From the NCBI RefSeq assembly GCF_963678975.1, contig NC_089279.1, forward strand, positions 33,857,297 through 33,921,296: DNA of 64,000 nucleotides, read 5' to 3'. The stretch comes from Dysidea avara. Lineage: Eukaryota; Porifera; Demospongiae; Dictyoceratida; Dysideidae. The notes beneath the pieces are model-generated. The model was not told where the DNA came from, made no database searches, and worked only from the letters and a program-made list of their open reading frames with translations. The position numbers and the translations under genes are program-made. Numbering within the stretch: the first letter of the stretch is position 1; each line of letters begins with the position of its first letter. Shown here piece after piece: positions 24,627 to 37,389 of the stretch.

Positions 24627-26281
24627 ACAGTACATAGTAATTAAACCAAAATCACAACACTGCTGCAGCAACCTCAAAAAAATCGTTACTGAGATCCTCC
24701 TAAAGAATAACTTGCTGGTAGTTTATTTGGTCTGTGTCAGACTGGTAGTAGTATTGGGGATAGATAATCATCATGGAGACAATAGCACAGTGTATTGTTA
24801 CCCTAGTAGTTTATTAGATTTTTGGTATAACTACTTTCAGTACTTTGTACTGCATCTCAAAGTTGAGAATACAGGTACATAGATCAGAGTGCGAAACCCA
24901 TAATTATTAATTCAATCGGTGTGTATTATGTTATAGTTAAACCCCATCATGAATAGGATATCGTTGTTATCAACCAGAGGACCAGAGGCAGAGGCAAAGT
25001 CAAGGCCAAGGTTTTGATAGCAAAGACAAAGATATCATACGAGTGCAGGTGTGTCTTCTATCCCACATTTTGAAGCATGTGACTAATAAACAGTTGCTGA
25101 AATAGAGGCGTTAATTACAGTTGCTATAATATGCCTTCCATTAGGTTAAAAATTTTGCTGTGGTTTTAGTTTTAGGATGTACTATGGCTTCATATTGCTT
25201 TTGCAATTGATCTAACTTAATGTGTAAATCAACTTGCCTTTGATATCATAATTATTATTACAGCAATACTTACGTACTGGGGTTTATGTAAGGCTTCAGT
25301 GGGATAGAAATAGGTACTATGTAATAGTAGAATAATAGTGACGATCACATCATATTTTAAACTTTGTAGTTACTCACTATAGGAGTCACTTTCAGTAGTT
25401 GTCACACTAGCTACTTGTAGGGTTTGCTAATTCATGTACAAAGAGGTGGAGGAGGCAACTGCCTAAGGAGGAATATTACTTGTGGGTCACAAGCACCCTA
25501 CAATTCCAAATTTAGACTGTAACTGAGTCTCACTGTAGTGACATCCTCTGTTTAGGGGGTGCGAAGGATATACTGTGGCATAATTTCATTGAGTGCATTG
25601 TGCCAGTTTTATCAGAGCAAAGTTGCAGTTGTAGTGTGTAACTCAAAATGCGATGTCACACCCAGGTTTCTAGTAGAAAACAAGCTCCAGTTTAGTAGCT
25701 CTTCTACTGATATAAGAAATTCCTCATAAACACTTTATCAGCTCTATGCCACTGCATCACAGGTTTTTCGGATGCATAGTTTAGTAGTGATGTACTATTC
25801 TTTACACATTTAATTACATGGACTATTTGTAAAGCTTCACACAGCAAACAAATACAGCATGGAATTAGTACAACCTTATAGTACATATAAAACCTACCAT
25901 ATGTATACATAGTTTTGTGCACTAGTGCACTAACCAATTAATTTTTAACAATTCTGATGCCAGAGAGCTATTACAGAGTATCAGTATTAATTTGCTGACT
26001 GACTTTACATTATTATTAATTTTGTCATATGTATTGGTCATTCAACAGCTACTCATTCTAGAACTGAGATGATCCTATTGTAGTCTGTAACTTGGCAACA
26101 TATCAAGTTTCAATGTACTGTACAATTATATTCATGAATAACTTTACAGGTTTCATACAGGATCTGTTTCCATGTGAGAATTCATGAGACTTCCAGACAA
26201 ATCTGTTATTTATTTTTACTGTACCTAATGAATACTATATCCACATATCAATTTTCAATTGCTGTATGAGAACATACACAC

Positions 26282-26283
<2 letters not shown>

Positions 26284-26328
<45 letters not shown>
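26284..26328. repeat. (CA)n microsatellite
   Basis: About 22 uninterrupted AC/CA units next to the SINE-like element. Confidence 0.95.
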
Positions 26329-26329
<1 letters not shown>

Positions 26330-26339
26330 GTAAAAAGCA

Positions 26340-26760
26340 AAGTCTTTGACTACGTGCTAGCATGGTCTGGAACACCTGTGCACTACTCAGGTGCTAGGAG
26401 TCAGTGCAGGCAAATCCTTCTGGGGCAGGACTAGCCATTTGCAAGAGGCTGAACTATATCTCACAGGTGCACCCAAAGTCCCACCTGGGCTTCACCATTG
26501 TGTGAGACACTAGCAAATGGCATTTGCTTCCCCAGTTTACACTATGCAGGTACCCTTTGATGTTACAGCTGGGTGGGCTGCTTCCTCAGTTGACACCAGG
26601 CCACCAGGTTCCCATTTAAACAGCTGAGTAAACTGGAGCAATGTAAGTAAAATTTCTTGCTCAAGGAAACAACAGCAACATTACCAATTTGGCATAGCCG
26701 AGAATTGAACCTGGGACCTTTCGATTACCAGGCTGATTTCCTAGCTATTGGCTATGCTGT
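26340..26760 (-). mobile_element. tRNA-derived SINE-like element
   Basis: On the minus strand the head at 26691-26758 resembles a tRNA. GCATAGC at its 5' end pairs with GCTATGC at its 3' end as an acceptor stem, a box-A-like TAGCCAATAGCTAGG follows the 5' strand, and a box-B-like GGTTCAATTC sits near the 3' end. The body (about 26360-26460) contains 'tgcaggcaaatcc', a word shared with copies at 29625-29835 and 39545-39720. Microsatellites lie at both edges. It is not a functional tRNA: the T-arm stem is poorly paired. Confidence 0.6.
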
Positions 26761-26775
26761 CTCACCATGCACATG

Positions 26776-26776
26776 T

Positions 26777-26811
<35 letters not shown>

Positions 26812-26930
26812 CAAACATACACACACACACACACAAACTCACCCACTCTCACATATGCACACACATATACACACACATATACATATACGCACACATACAC
26901 ACTACACACACTTGCACACACAATATGCAC
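26776..26930. repeat. Impure (CA)n tract
   Basis: CA-rich simple sequence with CATA and CGCA interruptions. It produces overlapping open frames of His/Thr or Cys/Val repeats on both strands, which are artefacts. Confidence 0.95.
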
Positions 26931-27408
26931 ATACATACAAACATACACAACTGCTATATACACATATGTGCACATAGCATATACACAAATGGCAATTTGG
27001 ATGCACACAAAACATCATAAAAGTCTGATTGTTGCTACATATATTCAACAGTACTAGTATGATTCATTGTGCTGATACCATTACGTATTTTAACCCTTTC
27101 TTTAGGTCAGTAATTACATACCACCGATGCATTAAACAAACATATTTGTGGAGAAACGTTTTTCATAGCATTTTATATAGCAAATCATTTATTAGATTTA
27201 GTAAAAGTTATACTGTATATATACATAACACTGAAACACTTACAAGTTAAAATACAGAAGTACAAATTATGTTCACTAGCTATGTAACAAATTCAAACAG
27301 ATAAAAATGATTTTAAAATTCAGCTACATGGTTAAATTAAAATAAAAAAACTGAAATTCTATGTTGCAGGTACTCTTATAGTGATTTACTGATATTAGAT
27401 AGAAGAGA

Positions 27409-28608
27409 TCATACACAACCACATGAAGTAGCTCTAGCTGGAACATTTTTGTAGATAGTCTCACGAGTCAACTCATCGTAGAACACCATTTGGATCAGCT
27501 CAAAATTAGTTGGTACACAACACCTTTTTGGTGCCCCTGCATGGCCTCTGGTCTGGTAGTAGTGGAGGGAAAGAATACTTGCATAATCAGTTAATGATTC
27601 TACTGGTAGTCTTGGACAGTGACCCCCACACACTCCAACATCAAACAATTTAGGAACCACCAAATGGACATTGCCTGCACTTATGGCAGTGTTGCTAACC
27701 TCCAACTTTTGAAGATGACATGCCACATGTGATGTCTGAATAGAAATAGTGGTTTGACGTTTTTCTTTTTTGTGCTTTATATCTGACAACTTTTTGTGTT
27801 TCATTACTTCGTTCAAAAATTTGTTAGTGTTATCACGAGTGAACACAACTAACAAAGGTTCAGTGTTCAGCATATCTTCTTGTTCCCCAGAAGAGTAAAC
27901 ACCTTCACATGATAGTTGTTGTTCTCCTTTAGTCAGTGTAACTTTCAAGCCATAGTTAACCCATCCTTGTTTCCAGCTCTCAACTATTGGAGTGACATCA
28001 AATGTTTTCCATCCTAGACTAGAATCAGTGTGTTTGAAAGTGAGCTTTAGAGGTGAGTCAATGTTGTTGTCATTGAGCAGGTAATAAATATTGACCTCAT
28101 AGTAGTCTCCTGGTATTGAGATCTTCTGTAGTAGACGTAGTTCAGCATGAATTATTTCCTCTTCATCAATGTTAGCCTTGTCAATGTTAAATTTATAATG
28201 CCCACAGCTAGCACCTGTAGAACAAAATACTACAGTGATTTCCAATCGGAAATTATTAGCTAATAAACATTAACACTTAAGTACAATGGACTTACCATTT
28301 GCTAGATTTTCATAGGATCTTATTGTATTTGCTTCAGTCATCTTTTGATCTTTTATTGTATGAGCTGGTCCAGCAGGAAGGTTAAACTTAATGTACAAAT
28401 CCTTCAAGTAGCTGGGTAGAGTTGCATTAGCTAGTTCATGAGCAAATTCATCCATTTTAAGATTGTTGTTGAATTTCCCTGATTCTGAATTAGCTTCCCT
28501 TCTAGTCACCTTCACTGGTTGCTCCATACGTCTGATGGGAACTGAGTGAACTGTAAATTGACTGATAGTGAGTAGTAGTACAATCAGGTACACTGAGAAC
28601 TTCATCAT
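27409..28608 (-). CDS. TGF-beta superfamily ligand C
   Basis: Predicted 372-residue secreted precursor. Exon 1 is 28296-28608 and exon 2 is 27409-28214, with an 81-bp phase-1 intron (GTAAGT ... CTACAG), the shortest in the cluster. The open frame extends 34 codons further 5', but the TATA word at 28668-28674 lies inside that extension and all sister genes begin at MMKFSV or MTFSV, so the ATG at 28606-28608 is chosen. The propeptide lacks the VEEQ step after the signal peptide (IRRMEQPVKV). Cleavage is expected after KKEKR; the mature part is residues 258-372 with seven knot cysteines. Near the C-terminus it differs from A and B only by FYDELTRE instead of FYNELTHE. Confidence 0.93.
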
Positions 28609-28667
28609 CTTGTCAACTTCTGATCCTTCTTGAACTAAACAATGATATTTGTCTGAAGCTCCACTCA

Positions 28668-28674
28668 TTTTATA
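28668..28674 (-). promoter_or_regulatory. TATA box of gene C
   Basis: TATAAAA on the minus strand begins 66 bp before the chosen ATG. It argues against the longer open frame starting at 28710. Confidence 0.65.
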
Positions 28675-29049
28675 CTTTCTCTGATGAATATGATCTGTTA
28701 CTGATCTCATATAACATCACACTGTGACTGTAGGATGACTAGAACACCCTTGCTTAAAATAGTCGGCTACCGTGGTGCCTGCAGCAACATAAGTTTCATT
28801 ATGTAAGCATGTTTACTCAATACAATGACATCACAAAATACCTTGGTGACAATTTTCAAGTATTTTGGCAATGAGTAACAGGATAAGTCCATTCACTGTA
28901 TAATTGGTTGGTGGTAAACAATAACCCAGACAGGATGAAACAGTGAATGAATGATGTTTCCTTGTTCAGTAATGTTTGTGTCAGTATGTATTGTTATGAA
29001 TTTGACATTGGTATACACATCCTTAAAGAGAATCTTGTGCTGGAGTCTT

Positions 29050-29345
29050 AGTACACTACCAGATACAGTACATGAAATTTCCATGAAAATAACCATGAAA
29101 TACCCATGAAAATACCTATGGTTTATCCCATGAATTTTATTTAATGCTTCATGGGTACTGCACCCATGAAATCTCTGCAACACCATGAAAGTACCATGAT
29201 AATCTGATCTGGAAACTCATTTCATGGCCCATGAAACAACCCATGGTATACCATGAATTGACTTTCATGGTACATTTCATAGGGGTAATTTAACATTTCA
29301 TGAAAAAACCATAGATGTTTCATGACATACTTCTCTGGTAGTGGT
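29050..29345. mobile_element. CCATGAAA-rich inverted-repeat element
   Basis: The ends CACTACCAGATACAGTACAT and, inverted at about 29315-29345, CACTACCAGAGAAGTATGTC form imperfect terminal repeats. The interior is dense in CCATGAAA and TTCATGG words on both strands, so it can fold on itself. The minus-strand open frame over it (28893-29186) is a by-product. Confidence 0.65.
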
Positions 29346-29624
29346 ATTTGATCAACATCTACAAACAAGTGTACAAAAGAATTACACATACCATCAGAAT
29401 CAGAATTACAAATATTTGTTGTACTTTAGTATGCTAGCTATAATCATACTACTACTTCCATCACTCATATATATTGCTATAATAATGTTACTTGACATTA
29501 TCCAACTCAAGCAATGTACTGAGTGGTATGTGCATGTTCAGTGCCTAGTGTATGGGGTGTGTATGTACCTTATGTAAATATACATATGTATATGTGTGTG
29601 TGTATGTCCAACTGTCCTTGTCTC

Positions 29625-29852
29625 ATTTAATGCCGGTGTTGAGGTCATTGTAGAATTTCGGGTTCTGCGACCTCTCTCTGTGAGACCTGGACAGTCCTCC
29701 TGCAGGTTACTAGCCCTGCCCCAGGAGGATTTGCCTGCACAAGGCTTAAGCACCTGAGTGGTGCACAGGCATCCCAGCACTTGTTCGCTGGGAGGTAATA
29801 GCTGTGTTTCACATGGCTGCCGTAGGCTTTGTGTGTGTGTGTGTGTGTGTGT
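29625..29852. mobile_element. SINE-like element copy 2 with (GT)n tail
   Basis: It shares its body in inverted orientation with 26360-26460 and in detail with 39550-39680 (for example 'aggatttgcctgcaca'). It ends in a GT microsatellite at 29831-29852. No intact tRNA-like head is seen here. Confidence 0.55.
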
Positions 29853-31369
29853 ATGTACTGTATGTGCAAGGTCTATGTATGTATGCATGTATTATAAACG
29901 CATGCATAGTGTAACAGCTGTTTTACGGAATGTATGATAATGTTATGTATTCTATCAACTGTATATGACTTAATATGACATAACAGTATTGTTATTTTAA
30001 CCTGTCTACAGTTAATAATTGCACTCAAGATTAATTATTCACCTTCTACATATGTAGGTGTCACTTTCAGCTAATGTCAAGTTATACTCTTGTGTGGGTA
30101 CAACAGTCAGGACAGGTTGCTGGCAGTACAAAGGAGAACCTCAGATGGAGGAGGTAACTAGCAAAGGAGGCCCAACTCCTTCAGTGGGCTACCAGCAACC
30201 TACATCTCCAAAATTGGGTTTGTGCATGTACAATGACACCCTCTATGTTAAGTGCGGGGGGACATGTTGACCAGTCGGATACGTTGATCAATATGCCTCA
30301 CCACGCACAACAATGGTGACTATCATATTCTCTGTCAGCCACTTTTAATCAACTCCTCACATTGAAAAAACAAAAACAGTGCGATTGAGACAAACGCTGA
30401 TCAAAACATTAGCGTAGTGATGTTGCATGTATAACACATCCTTCAGAAATGCCAAGCCACATACTGTACATGTAATTGGGATTTGCAACTATTTGTTGCT
30501 CATGCATCATGAATGTAGCTACATTTTGTTTATAAAGGACATCTGTGACTGAGCTTTTAATAAAATTATTCTTGTTAAATCCAGAGGCAAAGATGTGTAT
30601 AACATTATGGCACACTTCTTAAAAAAAGAAATGCATAATGACTTATCACAGAGTACAAGCTATATGTCATAGTATTTAGTCATATCATAACCTTTCCATA
30701 TTGCTCAGCATACTGTTAAATGACATCATCTAATGAGTACTCCTTGGTATCTTAGATAAGCATACTGTCATGTAATATAAACCCATTCAGTGACAAAGTA
30801 CATCCAGTTTATCACAATACAATTTTTCCAAGTACATTATCAAAACTGAGAAATTACGATTGTTAATGTTCCAATAACATTGAATGGTGGACAAGAATTT
30901 AATGTTTATTATCAATATATAATGTACAACAGAACCCTCCTATTCTTGACACCACTATAGATTTCTGATGCACCAGAGAGGGGTCCCTATTTCAGGAGTC
31001 TATATATGTATTGTAATACAAATAGGACCAGGACAAGTGTCAGGTCTCCATGTTTTAACGTGTCCTTTGTGAGGGCTCCATGCACATTACACATTTCTGG
31101 ACACACTAAACTCTGCAGACTGGTGACCAGGCTTCTTTTCCAAACTGTTACTGTGATGCACAGCATTGTGGAACGTGAAGTGATACGTAATTATTTAGCA
31201 AATATAATTGTCGTTACAACTTGCTAGTACATCAAATATTTAATAGTATGGGGCCCCTACAGATTCAAATCAGCTCAAATGTGTACCAACATTTGCTGCC
31301 CAGTGAATTTATTTAAATAATTACTGAGATGAAGTGTCATGTTCTCTACTATAGAATGCCAAAAGTGAC

Positions 31370-31650
31370 CATATATCAAACACTACTAGGAAATTAAAAT
31401 TACAAGATTGCAAGCTAGCTTTTTATAAATCTATTTACAATCTTATAGCTTTGAAAGTTCTACCACAACCGCAAGACCTACCAAAAGAAGCCATGTCATT
31501 TTACCTGTATCATCCACACACTCATAAATGTCCAGCATGTACAGCATGTAATTGGAACAGTATCCATATCAGCACTATAAATCAAATCAAATTTCAAATC
31601 GCTTAACAAATTTGAATCGATACATGTTACTAATGTTTATGCATGTATAT
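31370..31650 (+). mobile_element. Possible decayed LINE tail
   Basis: A plus-strand frame reads CKLAFYKSIYNLIALKVLP and later CPACTACNWNSI, resembling the FYKI.HNL ... WN order of LINE ORF2 C-termini. The frame is broken and a TATG microsatellite follows. It could be chance similarity. Confidence 0.35.
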
Positions 31651-31664
31651 ACATGTACATGTAC

Positions 31665-31787
31665 ATGTACGTACGTACGTATGTACGTACGTACGTACGT
31701 ATGTATGTATGTATGTATGTATGTATGTATGTATGTATGTATGTATGTATGTATGTATGTATGTATGTATGTATGTATGTATGTATG

Positions 31788-31816
<29 letters not shown>
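31665..31816. repeat. (TATG)n microsatellite
   Basis: About 38 tetranucleotide units, with GTAC variants at the left edge. It gives artefactual Met-Tyr-Val-Cys open frames. Confidence 0.97.
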
Positions 31817-31818
<2 letters not shown>

Positions 31819-33444
31819 TTTATGAACTGGTGGCCTGGAAAATCAGCAAAAACTGCATGTCTAGTGGTAAATTCAAATGGGCAGAGATTATGTATCTAAA
31901 AGGGATGTTTTTAAGACTAACAAATGTTTCAACAGTACAAACTAAAGTACACACTTCTTACTAATGTTGTATAATAATTGTAACTGTATACAAGTACTCT
32001 GAAAAATGTCCTGGCATTGTTCAATTAACAGTCCAGATAGTAAATAAATGCCAAAATTTATTCAGTACTAGGATTGTCAGGTAGTGTCTTTATTCTGCCA
32101 GGATCTAATATGTTGCACATACTGGTTTAATGTTAACTGCAACCTTACCATTTCCTGGCAATACTATAACTACTTATGTATGGATTCTGCATATGCATGT
32201 TAAAAATGTAATAATGAACCATGATTAGGCCACAAAAATTTATGTACACATAAAGGCAATGTCAGTCTGCATGTTGAAGTACTGATCATAATTCTGCCAA
32301 TAGAATCCAAGAAATACATAGGCACATTTATTAAACAAAGTTGATATGTAGTTTCATTGGGTAATCTAGCTATATATATATATATATATACATATTGACA
32401 TATAACTACAGAAAAATCTCATAAACAGAAACTGCAATAGGCAAGTACGTGTGCTACTTAGGTGGCTTACATATTGACTGAGTAAGGTTATAGCTATATG
32501 GGATATCTTTGTAACTTGTTAACATTGATGTTTTGTCTAACTTATAACTTAACAGAGGCCAATCATTTTCCTTAACATGGATAATTACAGGTAGTACCAT
32601 ACATGTACAGGCATTGGTGTTCTGTGTATACCCTATCCATTGAAGAGATGGAAACTGAACTTTTGAAACATGAGAGGTTAAGTCAGTGTAGTATAGTCCT
32701 GAGCCCTCTTCTGTGACTTTCAGGATCAATAGGTACTGTATAGGACTGTAGGTTCAGTTTAGTCAGACTTCTTGTGGTAAGGTTGTTTTTAAAATAAAAC
32801 TTATACATAACTATTTATAGTGATGTGGAGTGGAAAGGAGTGCTGCTGGGTCGGGCTGGCATGAAAATTTTAAAATTTCATATTAAAATGCAGTAATTCA
32901 AATATTTGTTCATTGTGGGTATCACAGGATGCTATGAAAATGATCAGATACAGTACGTAATTGCTTGACAAGCATTCATAACATAGCCTGTGTTTAAAGC
33001 TACAACAGCATTTTCAGGAACAAAATGAGGGAAGTAGGAAGCTATAGATATATACCCTAACATCCACCCTTGTATTGCCACTCAGACACAATTGTGTAGT
33101 GCTAAAAATTTACACATTTGCATGTTTTAGCTGTAGCTACAGTGCCAAATACGTGTATATTGTATGCTACAATCAGTGCTTTAAATATTTTACTGCTCCA
33201 TGAAACATCAGCAAATTGATAAAAGATTACATTAGCCACATGTAGACAGTGGACACTACATACAAAAAATAATGTGTTGGAAGACAGTACATAAAATCAT
33301 GATCATATGGCAAAAATAATACTAGCCTACTGGTTATGGATATCAAACTAAAATAATGTATGCATGCATAAAAGCTGGTATGAACATGTATATACAAAAG
33401 CTTAATGTATGTACAATTCATTGCAAGGAGTGCTTATACACACA

Positions 33445-34668
33445 TCATATGCAATCACAAGCGGTTGCTTTGGCAGGAACACTTTTATAGATGGTTTCGC
33501 AGTTCAACTTATTGTAGAACACCATTTGGATCAGCTCAAAATTAGTTGGTACACAACACCTCTTTGGTGCCCCTGCATGGCCTCTGGTCTGGTAGTAGTG
33601 GAGGGAAAGAATACTTGCATAATCAGTTAATGATTCTACTGGTAGCCTTGGACAGTGACCCACACACACTCCAACATCAAACAACTTGGGGATTACCAAA
33701 TGGACTTTGCCTGCAGCTACAGCAGTGTTGTTCACCTCCATTGTTTTAAGATGACACGCCACATGTGATGTTTGAATAGAACTAGTGGTTTGACGTTTCT
33801 CTTTTTTGTGCTTTGTAGCACTACTGTCTTGTAATGCATCACTCAAGAGTTTATTCTTGCGATCATGAGTGAACACAACTAACAAAGGTTCAGTGTTCAG
33901 TATATCTTCTTGTTCCCCAGAAGAGTAAACACCTTCACATGACAGTTTTTGTTCTCCTTTAGTCAGTGTAACTTTCAAGCCATAGTTAACCCATCCGTGT
34001 TTCCAGTTCTCAACTATTGGAGTGACATCAAATGCTTTCCATCCTAGAGTAGAGTCAGTGTGTTTGAAGGTGAGCTTTAGAGGTGAGTCAATGTTGTTGT
34101 CATTGAGCAGGTAATAAATATTGACCTCATAGTAGTCTCCTGGCATTGAGATCTTCTGTAGTAGACGTAGTTCAGCATGAATTATTTCCTCTCCATCTGC
34201 CATAGTGGCCTCATTCATGCCAAATTTATAGTAACCACAACTGTCATCTGCCAAGACCAAGGAATATGGGTTACCTTTGTACACAAATGCCATACATATG
34301 TATGTGATGTTGATAACTATTAAGTAATAGTAAATATGCAACATACTGCTTGCTTGGTTCTTGTAGGATCGTATTGTGTTTGCTGCAATTATCTTTTGAT
34401 CATTCAATGGATGAGTAGGTCCACTGGGGAAACTGAAGTTGATGTACAGATCCTTAAGGTAGCTGGGCAGAGACGCATTAGCTAGTTCATGAGCAAATTT
34501 TTTCTCTTTTATCAGTCCATCATCAAGACTCTCTGAGTCTGAATTTCTTTCCCTTCTAGTCACCTTCACTAGTTGCTGCTCCTCTACCATATGTCTGATG
34601 GGAACTGAGTGAACTGTAAAATGACTGATAGTGAGTAGTAGTACAATCAGGCACACTGAGAACTTCAT
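33445..34668 (-). CDS. TGF-beta superfamily ligand D (extra mature-domain cysteine)
   Basis: Predicted 374-residue precursor. Exon 1 is 34347-34668 and exon 2 is 33445-34247, with a 99-bp phase-1 intron (donor GTATGT, acceptor TTGGCAG). The intron is a multiple of three and has no in-frame stop, so one open frame of 427 codons runs through it from 34728; retained intron would add 33 residues. The start MKFSVCLIVLLLT at 34666-34668 is chosen by homology and by the TATA word at 34740. Cleavage is expected after KKEKR; the mature part is 260-374. The knot is complete but the motif reads CVGHC instead of CGGHC, the end reads CDCI, and finger 2 has an eighth cysteine (NKLNCETI, about residue 357) not seen in the sister genes. 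That cysteine sits in the loop that usually contacts receptors. Confidence 0.93.
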   Translation of the reverse strand: MKFSVCLIVLLLTISHFTVHSVPIRHMVEEQQLVKVTRRERNSDSESLDDGLIKEKKFAHELANASLPSYLKDLYINFSFPSGPTHPLNDQKIIAANTIRSYKNQASSMLHIYYYLIVINITYICMAFVYKGNPYSLVLADDSCGYYKFGMNEATMADGEEIIHAELRLLQKISMPGDYYEVNIYYLLNDNNIDSPLKLTFKHTDSTLGWKAFDVTPIVENWKHGWVNYGLKVTLTKGEQKLSCEGVYSSGEQEDILNTEPLLVVFTHDRKNKLLSDALQDSSATKHKKEKRQTTSSIQTSHVACHLKTMEVNNTAVAAGKVHLVIPKLFDVGVCVGHCPRLPVESLTDYASILSLHYYQTRGHAGAPKRCCVPTNFELIQMVFYNKLNCETIYKSVPAKATACDCI

Positions 34669-34739
34669 CTTCTTGTTAATCTGTCTTCTGAGTAGGAGCA
34701 ACTCAAACTCACTTGATGAAGTAAGCAAAACTCAGGTGA

Positions 34740-34746
34740 TTTTATA
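34740..34746 (-). promoter_or_regulatory. TATA box of gene D
   Basis: TATAAAA on the minus strand begins 78 bp before the chosen ATG. Confidence 0.6.
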
Positions 34747-34759
34747 ATCAAATTCTTGT

Positions 34760-37140
34760 AACCTTACCTGCTATCATGTGTACATGACTAATTTAATCCT
34801 GTGCTATTGTGGGAAGGCATTTCCTACTCCCTTGCTTGATATGGTCAGTTATGTGTGGTACATAATATATGATATGGAGCTTTCCAAGACCACCCTGTAA
34901 AATATGGAACATGCAGCTTATGCTGTGTAGTTTATGTACCTGCTTTACAATTTTCCTTTGAAATTCATATATATATATATACCACAGTTCTATTTAGGCT
35001 TGCAATTACAAGACCTCTCATGCTTTGTAATGCATTATTTAATCAGCAGCCATTATCGTTTATGCAGAATTTTTTCTAAGCATAGCATATTCACATGTAT
35101 CCACATTCTACCTATAGCAAACCATACCTCATCTAGTTGTTTTGAACATCAAGTTAACTACACTTGTACATAACTGCAGTATACAGCTAGTATGCTAGCT
35201 AACATTGTCATTAGTTCTTTTTGACCCAATACACTGCAACACAGAATTCACTCTAGTTTATATAAGAAGCATGTTACATGCTCTATAGTTGTATAATGAT
35301 GCTTAACTCTGCCATTTCTCCTGTGCTTAGTTTAACTTGCAAACATTCATAGTTTAAGAAGCACATGATTAATTTGACACTCTAAAGGCAATAGACTTCT
35401 CACAGGTCCCATCAGTATAGTGGGATGGCACTATCATCCATGTTATTAACATGCAGTTATTGAGCCTTTAAGCATACATTTGTATGCATACCTTTAACAA
35501 GGAAATATGCAACATAGACACTTAAGGAAATATGCAACATAGACACTTTTGCATTTTGTATGTATGATTATGATTATGTACATTAATAAACTTTATGGTG
35601 GTAGCTATCAAGGGTATTACAAATGAACAGTCTTCAGTAGTTGTGGTATAACAAAACAAAATGGTCAGGTTATTGTGTGGAGGCAAAGGGAACCTAAGGA
35701 GGAGGAGGAGGTAGCCTATTAAGGAGGGTAACTAACTCCTTGTATGTCAAACAGCCTACATCTCCAAATTAAGTGCACAAATGTCAATGTAGTGACACCC
35801 TCTTCTAAGTGTGTAGGGTGCACATTGACTACTTGGATAAGTTGATCACAACAATTTTTGCCACGTCAATGGTGGTCACCTCATCCCCCTTGCTGAGTGC
35901 GGAGGCCAATTGGATATGTCGGCAAAAACAAGATTAAATTTAGTTTATTCCGACAGTTGCCATACGTAGATCACAAAAACATGTAAAGAGAGAGATTAGA
36001 TTAAAAATAGGCTGTCATAATTTTATCCTACAGTTGGTGATACATTAAGCTACCTCTATAATGTAATATTAGTGTTTGTTTAAGCCTTATGGTACATAAC
36101 TTGGATAGTAATAGTGAGGTTCATGTTACTAAATAGTACTATTACAAACATACATGGCATTGTAGCTGCAGTGAAGTCACATACTATGATGAAGTGCAAT
36201 GCACCTGTGTGTACTTTTCAGTAACTCCATAGATAATTGGTATGCTACTTGTTAGCCTTATGGTATGTGCAACTTCACATTTTAAATCTGTAAGGGGTTG
36301 TTTGTAGATGTTTAGGTTTGAAAACATACAGTATAATGATCTATGAATGCAGTAGAATCACATGCATAAAGTTTTTTATGTCGTGTTCATGCTCATGAAT
36401 GTTAAGCATTTGTACTAACATGGACAACGAGTTACATATCACCAAACTTGGCTAGGCCAGGAAGTCTCAAGCATTTTAATTTTATGCACAAAAGAATGGT
36501 GTAGGTATGTGTACTTGGATGGTGTCCCACCTGTTATGTTACAAGACATCACCAAACTAAGTCAAATACTAATGCACGGGTGTGTGCACACGGCACATAT
36601 TTCACACAGGATTTCATAACTAATACAATCTTCAGCCATACATATATAAACATCAAATGTCTTCCAACTTATATACTCCTCTATGTTAACGTTTAACCAA
36701 ACAGTGTGCTTATAGATGTAAATAAAAGATGAACATCTACATGACCAGCTGGTGCACTGTATACCTATAGAAGAAGACTCTTTCAGATGGGAATTAACAT
36801 TCTTGTGTGAGTTCAGTGTCACATGCAAATGTGAACTGAGTGATGTAGCCATTTAAAATTATGATGAGCTAGTCAAGAGAATAAATATTATGAGCATATA
36901 CCTTAATAGTGATCATGAGTTCACCTTTACAAATGACACATGTGTATTACAAAATCCAGTTAGATAGAGGGCTTCAACTCACCAGCCTTGTCAGCAGTGG
37001 TACATAGCAGCAGTGTCATAGAGAGTAAAATACCTCAGTACGTATATTTCCATTAGCAATTGCCAATGAATTACAATATGTTGAACTTCATACTTTGATG
37101 CTTAGGCTTGAAAATGTATGAAAGCATAATCATATTGTTT
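34760..37140. other. Spacer upstream of gene D
   Basis: It contains a dispersed motif block at about 35680-35860, oriented away from gene D, and a short direct repeat near 35500-35548 ('taaggaaatatgcaacatag'). No gene is recognised; the frame at 36562-36852 is unsupported. Confidence 0.5.
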
Positions 37141-37143
37141 CTG

Positions 37144-37144
<1 letters not shown>

Positions 37145-37178
<34 letters not shown>

Positions 37179-37389
37179 TGTGTTGTACANNNNNNNNNNN
37201 NNNNNNNNNNNNNNNNNNNNNNNNNNNNNNNNNNNNNNNNNNNNNNNNNNNNNNNNNNNNNNNNNNNNNNNNNNNNNNNNNNNNNNNNNNNNNNNNNNNN
37301 NNNNNNNNNNNNNNNNNNNNNNNNNNNNNNNNNNNNNNNNNNNNNNNNNNNNNNNNNNNNNNNNNNNNNNNNNNNNNNNNNNNNNNNNN
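37145..37389. other. (TG)n microsatellite running into an assembly gap of 200 N
   Basis: TG repeats at 37145-37180 end in TTGTACA; 37190-37389 is N. The true gap length is unknown. Open frames reported across it are meaningless. Confidence 0.98.

Larger units (their letters stand above)
22240..27400. other. Spacer between genes B and C
   Basis: No gene recognised. It holds two copies of the dispersed motif block (about 23030-23165 and 25425-25570), a TGTGACC-family MITE (24395-24626), CA microsatellites and a SINE relative (26340-26760). Open frames here (for example 24586-24882) overlap repeats and lack domain signatures. Confidence 0.6.
29880..33440. other. Spacer between genes C and D
   Basis: It contains a dispersed motif block (about 30110-30295), a probable LINE tail (31370-31650), the TATG microsatellite and a TA run at 32371-32391. 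The minus-strand open frame 32454-32729 (91 residues, ending SICKPPK) is unassigned; it has no splice context or known domain that I can see. Confidence 0.5.

Noticed and set aside
26691..26758. Functional tRNA gene
   Set aside because: The acceptor stem pairs, but the T arm does not, and the sequence continues into a repeated SINE body.
26657..27057. His/Thr-rich and Cys/Val-rich open frames on both strands
   Set aside because: Translations of a CA microsatellite.
28609..28710. N-terminal 34-residue extension of gene C
   Set aside because: It would include the TATA word and places the signal peptide internally; all sister genes start at the later ATG.
33445..34728. Gene D as a single-exon 427-residue gene
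   Set aside because: Donor and acceptor sites match the intron position of all sister genes, and the extra 33 codons have no counterpart in them.
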